From Elephas maximus indicus (lineage: Eukaryota; Chordata; Mammalia; Proboscidea; Elephantidae), in the NCBI RefSeq assembly GCF_024166365.1, contig NC_064838.1, positions 203,501 through 267,500 on the forward strand: a stretch of 64,000 bases of DNA. The letters run 5' to 3'. Below, one piece after another: positions 34,961-46,259 of this stretch; position 1 is the stretch's first letter, and each line of letters opens with the position of its first letter. The notes under the pieces are model-generated. The model was not told the DNA's origin. It searched no databases and saw only the letters and a program-made list of their open reading frames with translations. A program made the translations under genes and the position numbers.

Positions 34961-35499
34961 AATTAGAGATTTAAATCTCTATCAGGTAGTTTCAGTGCAT
35001 TTTCTTCTACTGGAAAGTCATCTGGTGTTTTATTTTGGACGTCTACTGGAACCATTCTGTCCTTTTTTTTTTTTTTGATATTTTCTGCTGTCTTTGAGAC
35101 ATTCAGTAGTTATTTTCTTTATTTATTGATTGTAGATTTGTTTGTTTTGTCCTGCTTTTTTGTTTTATTTGGCTATGTCTGAGCAGGTGGGCTGGGTGTA
35201 TTTTGTTGCTCTCTTATCTGTGGGCACAATACTTCTCACCACCTTGTACAATGTGTAGGGCCAGTTGCCTAGCTATAGTGGAGCAGGGAAGGTCCAGCAG
35301 AAGGGGAGGGACTGGGATAGGTTGTTTGTGGCACATACTGGGGCCAACAGGATAAGGTCATGGGACAGTGCAGAGCAGGTTCTGGTGGACTGTGTGTGTG
35401 CTGCTCAGGGGTGTGAGTGATGCTCAGTGCATGGTTCAGATAGGCAGGAGGAGGTTGTGATGTGTAGAGCTAAGTATATGTGAGAAGTAAGAGAAAGAG

Positions 35500-36680
35500 G
35501 AGAGGGAAACAGGAATAAAAAAAAAAGTATTGAGGGAGCCTGCTGCTGGAGTGGTGGAGACCCAGGGAAGCTATGTGATGGTGACTTTCAGCCAGGCGGT
35601 GAGGCACAGCCCATCAGGACGGGGAAAATATGGCCCACGCAGCTAGGTTGACAGGAGAAATTAAAGGAAGAAAGCACGAGAAAGAGAGATAAGAAGTTGA
35701 CTGAAAAAAAAGAGAAATGAACACACTGCTAGGTAGTTGGGAGAAAGGAATGGAAGGAATGTAGAGAGACAAGATACCAAGAAAATAAAGAAAAAAAAAA
35801 AACAGGTGGTTGGGAGGAAGCAAAGGAAGGAAGGTAGGGAGAGAAGAAACCAAGGAAAAAAAAAAAAAGAAATGCCCCAAGGGAGCCCACCAGAAGCGGG
35901 TCCCCAGCTGAGCAGTGCTGCACACCCTGTCCAGAAGAAGCAGAGATGGCAGATGGTGCCAGGTGTTTAGGAGGAGGGTAAGGAAGGAAGGTAGAGACAA
36001 GAAATCGAGAGTAAAAAAGAGAGAAAGAAAAGAAAAATACCCAAGGGAGCCTACTGGTTTGGTGGCATGGACTGGGGAAGTGGCTCCCCAGCCACACTGC
36101 ACTACACAGCCCATCTAGAATGAGCAGAGTTCACATATGGCACCAGGTGTTCAGGAGAAAAAAAGGGAAGAATGGTAAAGAGAGATAAGAAATTGAGAAA
36201 AGAAAAAAAAATCCCCGAGAGAGCCCTCTGGCTTGGTGGTGCAGATCAAGGAATTGGCTTCCAAGCTTGGTAGCACTGCAAAGCCCATTTAGAAGGCGTG
36301 GAGATGGCACACAGCACCAGGTAATCAGAAGACAGGAAAAGAAGGAAAGGGGAGAGAGGCACGAAATCAAGAAACGAAGGAATAAAGAAAAAGAAGTGCC
36401 CCCAGGGATCCCACTTGTGTGGCAGCATGGACTGGGGAAGTGGTTCCCAGCCAAGAGGCACTTCACAGCCTGTCAAGAAGGAGCAAAGAGGGCATACGGA
36501 GCCAGGTGTTTGAGAGAAAGGAAAGGAAGGAGGTGAAAGAAAGAGAAGAAACAAAAAAAAGCAACAACAGCAACAAAAAAGTGGCACTGAAGGATCCAGC
36601 TGGTGTCCATGGGGCTAATCCAAGTGACACAGAGCTGACGTTTCCCCAGCTGAGCAATTGCAGCCTGCTTGGAGGCAGCG
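35500..36680 (-). repeat. Tandem ~180 bp monomers of the L1 5' UTR
   Basis: The motif CCAGGTGTTTAGGAGG and variants recur at about 35805, 35959, 36142, 36319 and 36502, and CCCAAGGGAGCC-like text at about 35876, 36041, 36212, 36399 and 36585. The period is about 165-186 bp. Purine-rich spacers (GAAGGAAAGGAAGG type) lie between them. These are repeated promoter-like units ahead of ORF1; long antisense frames across them are chance. Confidence 0.85.
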
Positions 36681-37395
36681 GAGTCTGAGCGGGGGAAGAA
36701 GGGTGGGGGGTGGGAAAGCCTGCATTGCTGCTTACTGGGTGCTCTGTCTCCTGCTGGGAGCTCCTTGAGTTTTTCCTCTTATACTTCCTGTCCACTGTTC
36801 TTGGTGGCTGAGGAGTCCAAGATGGTGAATCTATGCCATGTTAGCTGATAGGGGACCTCCACTCCGTACCTCTCCTCACTCTCTGTTCTCTGTCAGTTTC
36901 TTATCCCATTTGGTGCTTGGTTGAGCTCTTTGTCTCTTCATTTGACACTTAGGGTTCTAGGATTGATGTTTGTCTCTGTTTTACTTTTTTTTTTTGGGTC
37001 TTTGCTGTGTGTTGGCTCCGCTCCCCAGACTTAGTTATATTAATGAGGCAGGATTCAATCTATAAGATTAGGTTGTGTCTTGAGTCAATCTCATTTGAGA
37101 TATAAAAGAGAAAAGCTAGCAGAGAGACAGAGGGACCTCGTACCACCAAGAAAACAGAAACAGGAGCAGAACAGGTCCTTTGGACCCAGGGTCCCTGTGC
37201 TGAGAAGTTCCTAGACCAGGGGAGATTGATGACAAGGAACTACCCCCAGAACCAACAGAGAGAAAAAGCCTTCCCCAGGAGCTGGCACCTGAGTTTGGAC
37301 TTCTAGCCACCTAGACTGTGAGACAATAAATTTCTGTTTGTTGAATACATCAACTTGTATTATTTCTGTTGTAGCAGCACTAGATAATTAAGACA

Positions 37396-38637
37396 CTCAG
37401 TGTGATCACCAAGCACACACCTCCATTTAAGTGGTCACACCAGGAAAGAGTCCCTCACGTGGGCCTTGTCATTGCATTAGCTTTTGTGTTGTTTGATGCA
37501 AGAATCAAGCACTTCATGAAGTGGAAGCATTGACGGTCACAACAAATGTCAATGTTAAAAATCCAGCAAATACCTTTTTATATGAGTTTTTCATCGCTGA
37601 GTAAAAGAATAAGGATTAGATTTTTAGTTTAGTCCTCTAAGAAGCAGGATCCATTATTTTTTCATTTCTATTATAATTTCTCATGGTTTTCTATTTTTAA
37701 CATATAAGGAACCTAGATTTTAATTTACCTCAGTAATAGAGATTGTGGCTGGATATATACAGATCAAATAACTAGAAATGCTAAGGTACTAGAAGGTAAT
37801 TTTAGATTTTTATATGACAAGTGAATGTCAAGGAGAAAGGATGAGGGTAATATTAAAATAATAGTTTGGGAATAGTTTACTTTTTAGTAAAAAATTAGCA
37901 AATGTGTAAGGGATGAAAGAATATCAAACTTAAGCAATAAGACTCTGCTTGGTTACATCTATCTTGTCTCTGGGAGTGAGATGCAGTTCTCAAAGAACAT
38001 TTTGATTTAGTGCTATGCTGAGAGAACAAAAATGTGCTTCGATGCTGAAAATGTGTATATTTTTCTAGCTATGCCTGTTCTTCTTCTCCAGAGGGTTTGA
38101 GGACGTGAAATACAGATTTAAAACTTGTTTTAGGGTGCTAGTAAGCTGTCGTATTGACAGTAGAGCACATTAATTGACAAGTCTGTTGGCGATGTTAAAA
38201 TGTGGTATGTTCAGTTTCAATTGATACTGATAAGAATATAAATAGTATTGGTTCAATGATTAATGTTATTCATAGGAACTTTGGAGGAACGCCAAATGTC
38301 CAAGGCAAATTTAAAGTTAAACTCTATGGAAAAACCAATGTTCCAGACATTAGAGGTGATCGTGTATAAAATAACATGTCTCACAAAGACTGTGTCAGAT
38401 TAAACAGGTATTATCTCCAAAATCTAAGCCTCATTTTGAAGGAATCTACAGGTGTGGGTATATTGTTATCATATTTCAAATGTTGTATTGGTCCTTCCTG
38501 AGTATCAAAAGATGTTACTTTGCTGGGAAAAATAAATGAATAGAGGAAATAGAAACACCCTGTGAAGAAAGAATGAAGGTTGTTTTAATTTACAGCCTGA
38601 GGGAGTGAAGTGTCATTATCCTGGAGTATAAACCAGT
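37396..38637. other. Unassigned sequence
   Basis: AT-rich, unique-looking DNA with no gene or clear repeat. Confidence 0.4.
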
Positions 38638-38831
38638 GGTTTCAACTGGGAGTACCCTCCGGGGACATTTGGCAGTGTATGGAGACATTTCAATGGTTAT
38701 GACTGAGGATGGGTGTGCTGCTGGCATCTAGTGAGTAGAGGTCAAGATGCTGCTAAACATCCTACAATACAGCCCCTCACAACAAAGAATTATTCTTCCC
38801 AGAATGTCAGTAGTGCCAGTGTTGAGAGACC
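38638..38831 (+). repeat. MER20-like hAT-Charlie MITE
   Basis: CAGTGGTTTCAACTGGGAG at the start, GGGGACATTTGGCAGTGTA, AAACATCCTACAATACAGCC, ACAACAAAGAATTATTCTTC and GTTGAGAGACCCTG at the end follow MER20 from end to end. MER20 copies are known in other mammals to have been co-opted as endometrial regulatory elements; nothing here shows that role. Confidence 0.8.
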
Positions 38832-38974
38832 CTGACGTAGATGGAGAGTTTTTGGAGGGAGTTGTCACACACTTGGTCTTCACATGTGTAGAGGAAGAAA
38901 TCAGCTTAAATTGTAGTAGAATACATTTTAATAGAAAGAAGTCTTGTTCTCCTCTTATCTATCTTACAATTCTG

Positions 38975-39160
38975 GCCAAAGTGATTATCATAAATAAAAA
39001 TTTGATCGTATCACCCTTCTGCTTAAAACCTCGCCATTGCCTTCTGAGTAAGGCCCAAATCCACATGCAAGACTCTTTACCATCCTCTCCTTCCTGCATA
39101 CTCTCTAGCCTTCCCTCTTGCTGACCATGCTTTACCCTCTACTTCTAATCCAGTAGCGTC
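38975..39160 (-). repeat. L2 LINE fragment, antisense
   Basis: GATCGTATCACCCTTCTGC, TTAAAACCTCGCCATTGCC and AAGGCCCAAATCCACATG follow the antisense L2 3' region known across mammals. Diverged. Confidence 0.6.
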
Positions 39161-39257
39161 CAAATTTTTTATAGTATATCTCAACAGAAATATATATTTA
39201 TTTATTAAGTATATATACTTCTTTAACAATTGTATATATGGTCTACTGAACTAACAT

Positions 39258-39383
39258 TTGTTGTTGTTAGATGCCATCAGGTTGGCTTTGACTCATGATG
39301 ACCCCATATGCAATAGAACAAAATGGTTGCCTGGTCTTATGCCACCTTCATGATCAGTGATATGTCCATTGTTGTGGCCAATA
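39258..39383 (-). mobile_element. RTE 3' end fragment, antisense
   Basis: TTGTTGTTGTTAGATGCC is the complement of the RTE tail, followed by TGATGACCCCATATGCAATA and TTATGCCACCTTCATGAT. About 125 bp only, heavily 5' truncated. Confidence 0.75.
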
Positions 39384-39385
39384 TA

Positions 39386-39551
39386 ACCAAAAAACTAAAC
39401 CTGTTGCCGTCAAGTTGATTCCAACTCATAGCAACCCTATAAGACAGAGTAGAACTGCCACATGGAGTTTCCAAGGAGCGCCTGATGGATTTGAATTGCC
39501 AACCTTTTGGCTAGCAGCCATGGCTCTTAACTGCTATGCCACCAGGGTTTC
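39386..39551 (-). mobile_element. AfroSINE, short variant, antisense
   Basis: CTGTTGCCGTCAAGTTGATTC through head complement TGCCACCAGGGTTT. It directly neighbours the next copy in the same orientation. Confidence 0.92.
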
Positions 39552-39563
39552 ATATATAAAGAA

Positions 39564-39735
39564 CCAAAAAAACAAAACAAAACCTGTTCCCTTCAAGTTA
39601 ATTCCTACTCATACTGACCCTGTAAGACAGAGTAGAACTGCCCCATAGTGTTTGCAAGGAGTGACTGGTGGATTTGAACTGTCGACCTTTTGGTTAGCAG
39701 CCTGAGCTCTTAACCGCTTCTCTACCAGGGCTCTC
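39564..39735 (-). mobile_element. AfroSINE, short variant, antisense (second of a pair)
   Basis: Antisense copy with A-rich tail complement (AAAAAACAAAACAAAACC), GACTGGTGGATTTGAACTG and ACCAGGGCTCTCTC. A short CT microsatellite follows at 39732-39746. Confidence 0.9.
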
Positions 39736-39746
39736 TCTCTCTCTCT

Positions 39747-40865
39747 GTATGTATGTGTGTATAATACACTCATTACTTTTTGCTGAATAAATGAATAAAT
39801 CAATTATAGACTTTCACAGCTGGATAAGATTTTGAAGATTCCCTAGTCTAGTTTCATGAATTTATAAAGAACTTAAAAATAAGGAATTTCAGACCTTGGG
39901 ATGTCAAGTGACATGCCCTGGGTCTCTTAGTCTTGTAAACCTCACTAGAGAGAAAAACTGAGGAAGGCTATGGAAACCCTCTTTTTGCTCTGGATGTCTT
40001 CAAGAAAAGAAAAAAAACATTATCGGCCATAAAGAGCATGGGCAAGCACTTGCTGGAAGTCAGGAGGCAGAAACCAGTATTCCTTGAGAATCTTCTCCAG
40101 CTTGGTTACTCTAAGATTGAATTTAAAACCCTTATGTTGACTATTTTTAAATGTGATACTGAAGAATCACTATTTTCGCAAATAACATAATCTCATTTTG
40201 AAAATTGCCTGACTGTGTATCTGAAAATCTGTTCTGATCTCATCAGCATCCAGGGCTGATGTTTTCTGCATTACTAGGCAGGAAGCAGAGCCCTTTTCTA
40301 TGCCCCAGTCCACAATTTCTCTGAACATTTCAAGTTTTTTAGCTTGGTATAAAATTTTAATGAAATACAAAGGAATGTTAATTATCAGATGAGGCATTCT
40401 GTACAAGAGAACAATCATTAATTCCTACCATGGATTTTTATAAAAGTGAAAGGAGGGGAGGAAGTACACTTCTAAACTGTAAGCACTAGAAGACTCACTA
40501 CTGTTGACCACGTGTCATGTGAACCTCCGCAACAGCCCTGTTAAATTTGTACTCTCGGTCTAAGAACATTTCACAATAACTTAAGGACTATTCTTCAGCT
40601 TAGAAGATGTCAGTGGGTAAGAGTTATTTATTCAGTTGTAATAAAGTATAAGCCATTCAGAAAATATAAACTCATATTTGCAAGCTTACTATATTGGCAA
40701 CATCAGTGGGATGAATGACATGTGTCATGCTCTCTATTTGGAAACTGCTGTTCCTATATCAGTTTAATCACTGCCTACTGAAGAACAAAATCCAAAGCAA
40801 TTTTTACACCAGAGATTGAGAATAGAGTTCTGTTCCCGGTAATGATTTGACTAACCCTCTCATTG
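39747..40865. other. Unassigned sequence
   Basis: No gene or clear repeat. An 82-residue antisense frame at 40170-40418 has no recognisable domain. Confidence 0.4.
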
Positions 40866-40985
40866 AGGGTCTCTGTAGGGTCGCTATGGAAACGCTGGTG
40901 TTTTGCATTTGAATCTACCAGGTGCTCCTTGGAAACCGTATTGGACAGTTCTACTCTGTCCTGTAGGGTTCTGTGCTATGAATTA
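40866..40985 (+). mobile_element. Degraded AfroSINE, sense
   Basis: GAATCTACCAGGTGCTCCTTGG and TTCTACTCTGTCCTGTAGGG are intact, but much of the head and the tail are missing. Confidence 0.75.
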
Positions 40986-41248
40986 TTTTCTTAGCCCAAA
41001 GTACAGTTTTTCTTTATCAGTTTATAATGTGTTTCTGTAGATCACCATTGAATCATTAATAATGTGACCTGTTGTCTTTACCAAAACCAAACCCATTGCC
41101 ATCTGTGGATAAATAATACCAATCTGTTTATGTCTTTTGCCACTTAGTGATGAATTTAAGGGTATGTAAGTTTGTTATCTATCTTCTTTGCTCTGTGCTC
41201 TGAATAGCTTTTTTTTTTTTTTAATTGATAAATTTTACCTTCTTCTTT

Positions 41249-41404
41249 GGAGCCCTGGTTAAAACCTCAGCTGAAAAGCAAAAGGTCAGCAGTAAAAAAC
41301 TATCAGCCGCTACTTGGAAACACTGTGGGGCAGTTCTACTCTGTCCTATAGGGTCATTATGAGTCAGAATTGACTTGATGGTAATAGGTTTGGTTTTGGT
41401 TTGG
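41249..41404 (+). mobile_element. AfroSINE, short variant, sense
   Basis: GGAGCCCTGGTTAAAACC head with a rearranged A-box region, AAGGTCAGCAG core and AGTCAGAATTGACTTGATGG tail ending in GGTTTGGTTTTGG. Confidence 0.85.
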
Positions 41405-41684
41405 GATGTCTTGTAAATTAAGAACTGGGAAAAGTTGAAAATGAAAAATTTGTAGAAAAGAAAAAATAAAAAAGGAAAGACTCTTGACTAGAGTCAGCAT
41501 GTTCAGTAGTGTGAGGCAGGGGCAAGAACATTCAAGGAAAGTTTGCAGAGCTGAAGTCTTGTCCTGACTGGGCCACACCTTAGCTGTGTGATGCTGGGTA
41601 AGTTGCGGGTAACCTTTTTGGGCCACTTTTTCATGGCTGTGAAATGAGGGAATTGAACTAGGCAGACTTTAAGGACCCTTAAGA

Positions 41685-42052
41685 AGTATTGACACATTTG
41701 AATTGTGTTGGCAAAGAATATTGAATATGCCTCAGACTGCCAGAAGAATGAACAAAGCAGTGTTAGAGGAAGTACAGCTAGGATGCTCCTTAGAAGTAAG
41801 GATGGCGAGACTTTGTCTTGCTTACTTTGGATACATCATCAGGAAAGACCAATCGCTAGAAAAGGACATCAAGTTTGGTCAAGTAGAGGGTCAGTGAAAA
41901 TGAAGGAAACCCTCATAGAGATGGATTGATGCAATAGCCCCAACAATGAACTCAAACATACCAACAATCATGAAGATGGCACAGGACTGGGTAAATTTTT
42001 TTCTGTTGTGCATAAGGCTGCAACCGACTCGATGGCAACTAACAACAGTAGC
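41685..42052 (+). mobile_element. RTE 3' fragment, sense
   Basis: Starts in the C-terminal coding region. TTGGCAAAGAATATTGAATA encodes the stretch before RRMNKAVLEEVQLGCSLE, then YFGYIIRKDQSLEKDI, and the element ends with CAACCGACTCGATGGCAAC. Frame breaks occur near 41897. A 5'-truncated copy. Confidence 0.85.
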
Positions 42053-43435
42053 AAAAAGATCTAATAGTACTTGATTGTTATTTGATTGTATTTGAGGCCT
42101 GGAACTGTGCATTTTGTTCACTGATCCAAAGAATCCACAATGCACATACATGTAGGGGGTTCCAGATCTGGGTAGAACATCCCTATGGTAAGACCTGGGT
42201 GGAGTAGTGTGGGCATACTGGGGAGCTGAAGGGGAGTGTAACCAAGTAGGAAAGTGGAAGGGTCAAGAAAGATCAGTTTTACCTAATTCATGATCAGCTA
42301 AGGCCCTGGAAATTGGGCTCATTGTATACTACTTCTAGAAAACATGTTCCTTCTAACCAAAGGACAGGAAAGAAAGATCATTGCATGCCAAATGCTGCTT
42401 GATCTTTGAATCTAGGGATTTCTCTCCACCAGTGTTGTTCTCCTCTTCCAAGTGTCTGGCACTCTGCATTTTCTGAGAGTGTGAGGACAATAAACAGAAC
42501 CTGACAGGTGTGCAAGGTATGAGATGACATTGGAGGAGTTAGACTAACAGCTTATCCTCTGTGATCTATTTAAAGGCTTAAGAAAACAAGAAAGAGGTAG
42601 TGGAAAGGTTCAGTTACTTATTTTCAAGGAGTACCACCAGGGAGTTTTGCCGTGGGCCAGCCAGCGCTAGGCAGGAGGATACATGTTTTGCAAAAGAGTA
42701 ATCTGAAGAGAGGCGTGATTCTTTTAAATAAACTTCATATACTAGATATATATTGTAATGTTTTCATCGTGACTAAAAGAAGTGCTGAGTATGTACCCTG
42801 TGTTATTTACAGCAATCTGAGTCTGAAATGTAAGCATCCTACCTCTGATACAGTGGGCAGAGTGGTGCGGAAGAGCCCGTTGCTGTGACACTGGCCCTGC
42901 CTGTTCATTGCCATAGCTGAAAAATGCAGTGTAACATTTCTGTATGTCTACCTTCCATGTCCTCCTAGCAGAGCATTCTTGTGCAGTTACCTAGTAGGGA
43001 GAAGTTTTAGGATGAGAACTTTAAGATGATAAAATGGACGTTATCATCATTGTCATTAACAAATATTTATTGAGGGCTTACAAGGGTCCAGACACTCAAA
43101 CTCAAAAGAAAGTATAAGGAAATGTCCTTACCTTCAGGAGGCCATGCCTTATTATTTATTTATTTATTTTAATGACAGATTAAAACAAGTCAGGACACCC
43201 TGTCTTCTACTATAGCCACAACTTTCAGCAACAAGTTTGTACAGCATTATGACTTTCATGGGCCCCAGGCACTAGGCCTGCTGTTGCTGGTGGGGACACA
43301 GGCCATGGATGGAGGAGATGCCTGCGACTTTAGGCAACTGGAAGACCTTGGAAGGTGTTGTAGGGTAAAAAACATCACAAAGTTTAGTAAAGCACAAAGA
43401 AAGCTTCATTCGGCATGTATTCAAAAAGACAAAAG
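42053..43435. other. Unassigned sequence
   Basis: No gene is recognised. A (TTTA)n run sits at about 43149-43170. Confidence 0.4.
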
Positions 43436-43700
43436 TGGGAAGCGGACAAGTATGCTGCCAGGGCTAATGTCTGCCTGAATCTGAGGAAATATTACAGAAC
43501 AAATGTGGGAAAACGGACAAGCATGCTACCACAGCCATGTCTGCCCAAGTTCAGAGAATATTACAGAATAGGCAAGAATGGGAAAATGGACAAGCATGCT
43601 GCCACAGCCGTGTCTGCCCAAGCTCAGAGAATATTACAGAATAGGCGAGAATGGGAAAACGAACAAGCATGCGGCCACAGCCATGTCTGTCTGAGTTCAT
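43436..43700 (+). repeat. Minisatellite, about four units of 70-73 bp
   Basis: TGGGA-anchored units start at 43436, 43506, 43579 and 43652. Each contains GGACAAGCATGCTGCCACAG-like text, GTCTGCCCAAG and AGAGAATATTACAGAATAGG. The last three are closest to each other. The period is not a multiple of three, so the 95-residue + frame across it does not repeat in protein and is probably chance. Confidence 0.9.
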
Positions 43701-43834
43701 GACTTATTGAGTTGTTACGTAAAGAAAATGGTTATAACACAAGATAATACTGTGATTAAGAAGAGATTCTTTTTGTGAGATAGTTATGGAACTAACCGCA
43801 ATATGAACGTGAGCAAATTGCCTTCATATTCTCT

Positions 43835-43935
43835 TTTATAAAATGATGATGTGGAGTTGGGAGGATTAAATGAGAAAACATTATGTAGAGTGCTTAGCAC
43901 AGTGCCTGACACATGGTGAGGGTTCTGTGTGTTGT
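43835..43935 (+). repeat. MIR fragment, sense
   Basis: GGATTAAATGAGAAAACATT followed by GTGCTTAGCACAGTGCCTG is the 3' half of MIR. Confidence 0.75.
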
Positions 43936-44956
43936 TATTAGCGGCAGGAGTATTGCTATGTTGATGAATGGGAAAGAAGCAAGTGCCACAGAAGTCAGAT
44001 CCAGTGATCGCTACCAACTGGAGTGATCAGGAAAGTGTCAGAAAAGTTCAGAAACCTCTTGCGTTATTGGCTTTTGCTAATAAAATAAACATTTTTTCCA
44101 AGCCAGGGGCAGTTTTGGGGCAGCATCCCCCGTGGGATAACAAACACATTTATCAACATGGGAGTCTGATACCTGTCCTCCTCCCTGCCGTAAATAGTTG
44201 ACAGTGCTATTTTTTGTCTCCTTTTATTAGTATATGGCCACATATTTTCTCTGTAAGCAAATGGGGTGTATATATATATAAAATGTATACACACATGCTA
44301 ATATTTCTCAGGCTTATTACACCCAGCTTCTACCTCTGGTCTCTCCCAGCTGCGTGTGCATTTAACCTTACAGAGATAAACCTTTGGCTAGGTCCCTTAG
44401 CTCCTCAGAGAAGCTAAGAGGAGGGAGCTCCACCTGGGTCCCTCCTTGGCTTTGTGGAGGCCCACACTTGTTTTTTTTCTGGGCCGCCTAGTGCTGATCA
44501 AGCTCTAGGAATTCAACTCACATTCCCTTGAAAAAGCCCACCATATAACCTGAATATTAGTATTTAGCTTAATGAGACATGAATCCATGGGATGACCTGT
44601 GTTCATTATTTGTGTGGAGCTCTCCTCCAGAGGACTGGACCTGGAAGCCGGGTGGGGGTGGGGGGGAGAAGCAGGACGTGGATGTTAGAAGGCTGGTCCG
44701 TGGATTCCGGTCCCGGGAGCCAGTCTCCCAAGGGCCAGCACACAGCCAGCAGAGAGAAACAAGGACAGTGCGGTGGTCTTTATTTATTTTAATAAAGTCA
44801 GATTTATTCAGTTTAAAACCTTATTACTCTGAGATCATATATATTTTTTGGTGTTAGTGTTTTTTTCTTTTAAGAAGTGATTCTGAAAACAGGTGATAGG
44901 CTTTCTTTTGTTTTTGCTTTAAACATTTTTAATTGAAAAAATAAAGGTTTGACACC
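43936..44956. other. Unassigned sequence
   Basis: No gene or clear repeat beyond a short TA run near 44270. A G-rich spot (GGGTGGGGGTGGGGGGG) lies at about 44651. Confidence 0.4.
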
Positions 44957-45387
44957 TTTTATGGATTGAATCATGTTCCCCCAAAATATGTATTGTAAAT
45001 CCTAACCCCTATAAAAAAAAAAAAAAAAAAAAAAAAAACCCCTATACCTGTGGTTATAATCCCATTTGGGAATACGTTTTTTCTGTTAATGAGGCAGTAT
45101 TAATGTAGGGTGTGTTTTAAATTGTTTTTGATGTATAAAAGCAGATTAAACAAACAGCAAAGCAGCAGAGATGGGGAAGATAGATGTAATTCCACATGAA
45201 GTTCATCCAGGAGCAGAAGCTCAAAAGAGACAAAGACCTTCTTCCAGAGCTGACAGAGAGTGAAAGCCTTTCCCTAGAGCCAGCACTCTGAACTGGGACT
45301 TATAGCCTCCAAACTGTGAGAAAATAAAATTTCTGTTTGTTAAATCCACCCACTTGTGGTATTTCTGTTACTAAGATGACTAAGACA
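44957..45387 (+). mobile_element. Solo LTR with an internal poly(A) insertion
   Basis: The LTR family from ATGGATTGAATCATGTTCCC to GATGACTAAGACA, with GAGAAAATAAAATTTCTG near the end. It is diverged and shorter, and is interrupted at 45013-45038 by a pure A run. No matching 5 bp flanks were found. Confidence 0.7.
45013..45038. repeat. Pure A26 tract flanked by a short direct repeat
   Basis: Twenty-six A residues are bounded by ACCCCTAT on the left (45005-45012) and ACCCCTAT on the right (45038-45045, sharing one A). This is the structure expected from a tail-only insertion. Confidence 0.85.
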
Positions 45388-45404
45388 GAAAGCCTATATA
45401 CCAA

Positions 45405-45615
45405 GAAAACCAAACTCGTTTCTGTCAAGTCAATTCTAACTCCTGGTGACCTCATATATTATAGGGGAGAACTGTTCCATAGGGTTTTCTTGGCTGTAAT
45501 CTTTATGGAAGCAGATTGCCAGGCCTTTCTTGCACAGTGCCACTGGGTGAGTTCAAACTGCCAACCTTTAGGTTAATAGTCACGTGCAAACTATTATGCC
45601 ACCCAGTTTCCCCCA
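45405..45615 (-). mobile_element. AfroSINE, long variant, antisense, complete
   Basis: CTGTCAAGTCAATTCTAAC, GGTTTTCTTGGCTGTAATC, GGAAGCAGATTGCCAGGCC and CCACCCAGTTTCCCCC. It shows the uninterrupted order of the element broken at 10660-11030. An (AAAT/AAAC)n run follows to about 45652. Confidence 0.9.
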
Positions 45616-45978
45616 AATTAAAATAAATAAACAAATAAACAAATAAATAAAGTGTATTAATTGAAAAAAAAAATAGAAATCCACCATCTTAAGGAATATT
45701 TCTATTAAATCCACCATATCTTCTCCAGGAATATTTGTCTAGTATATTTGTAGTAAAGCTCACAACTTGGTACAATATAAATCATGGCATATGATTTACA
45801 TCAATATTTGAAAACCTTTTCCTGCAAATTTTCTCAGTATAGGCACGCCTCAGAGATGTTGCAGGTTTGACTCCAGACCACCTCAGTAAAGCAAATTTCT
45901 CAATACAGCAAGTAACACGAAGTTTTTTGTTTCTCAGTGCATATAAAAGTTATGTTTATGCCGTACTGTAGTCTATTA

Positions 45979-46142
45979 GTAGCCCTGGTGGCACAGTGGT
46001 TAAGTGGCCGCTAACCAAAAGGTTGGCAGCTTGAATCCACTAGCTGCTCCTTGGAAACCTTATGGGGCAGTTCTACTCTGTCCTATAGGGTCGCTATGAG
46101 TTGGAATTGACTTGACGGCAACGGGTTTTTTTTTTTTTTTTA
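45979..46142 (+). mobile_element. AfroSINE nested in the Tigger element
   Basis: TAGCCCTGGTGGCACAGTGG head to a T16 tail. Exact 9 bp target duplication AGTCTATTA (45970-45978 and 46143-46151). It sits in the Tigger terminal region, outside the transposase. Confidence 0.95.
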
Positions 46143-46259
46143 AGTCTATTAAGTGTACAATAGCATTATGTCTGAAAAACAATATACATACCTTAATTAA
46201 AAATTCCTTATTGCTAAAAAATGCTAACCATAATCTGAGCCTTCAGTGAGTTGTTACTG

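Larger units (their letters stand above)
28393..37032 (-). mobile_element. Full-length LINE-1, antisense, with three nested insertions
   Basis: A complete L1 runs right to left: 5' end at about 37032 (complement of GGAGCGGAGCCAACAC), a ~1.9 kb 5' UTR with tandem monomers, ORF1, a spacer, ORF2, and a 3' UTR ending in a T-rich stretch (complement of the A-tail) at 28393. AGTTAT at 28387-28392 and 37033-37038 is the shortest target duplication. Removing the LTR at 29734 and SINEs at 31039 and 31440 leaves about 7.8 kb, long for a mammalian L1. Frames are broken, so it is inactive. Confidence 0.9.
28231..37395 (+). mobile_element. Solo LTR split in two by a full-length L1
   Basis: The LTR 5' part (28231-28392, starting TGTATGGATTGAATTGTG) and 3' part (37033-37395, containing GAGACAATAAATTTCTG and ending ATTAAGACA) lie 8.6 kb apart. 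The outer flanks carry an identical 5 bp duplication, CTCAG (28226-28230 and 37396-37400). This shows they were one LTR later opened by L1 insertion. Confidence 0.9.

Noticed and set aside
35614..36795. Antisense hydrophobic frames of 110-166 residues
   Set aside because: They cross the L1 5' UTR monomers; purine-rich repeats translate in reverse to Phe/Leu/Ser-rich strings.
43436..43700. Possible CRISPR-like array of regularly spaced repeats
   Set aside because: Whole 70-73 bp units repeat without unique spacers, and the setting is a mammalian genome; it is a minisatellite.
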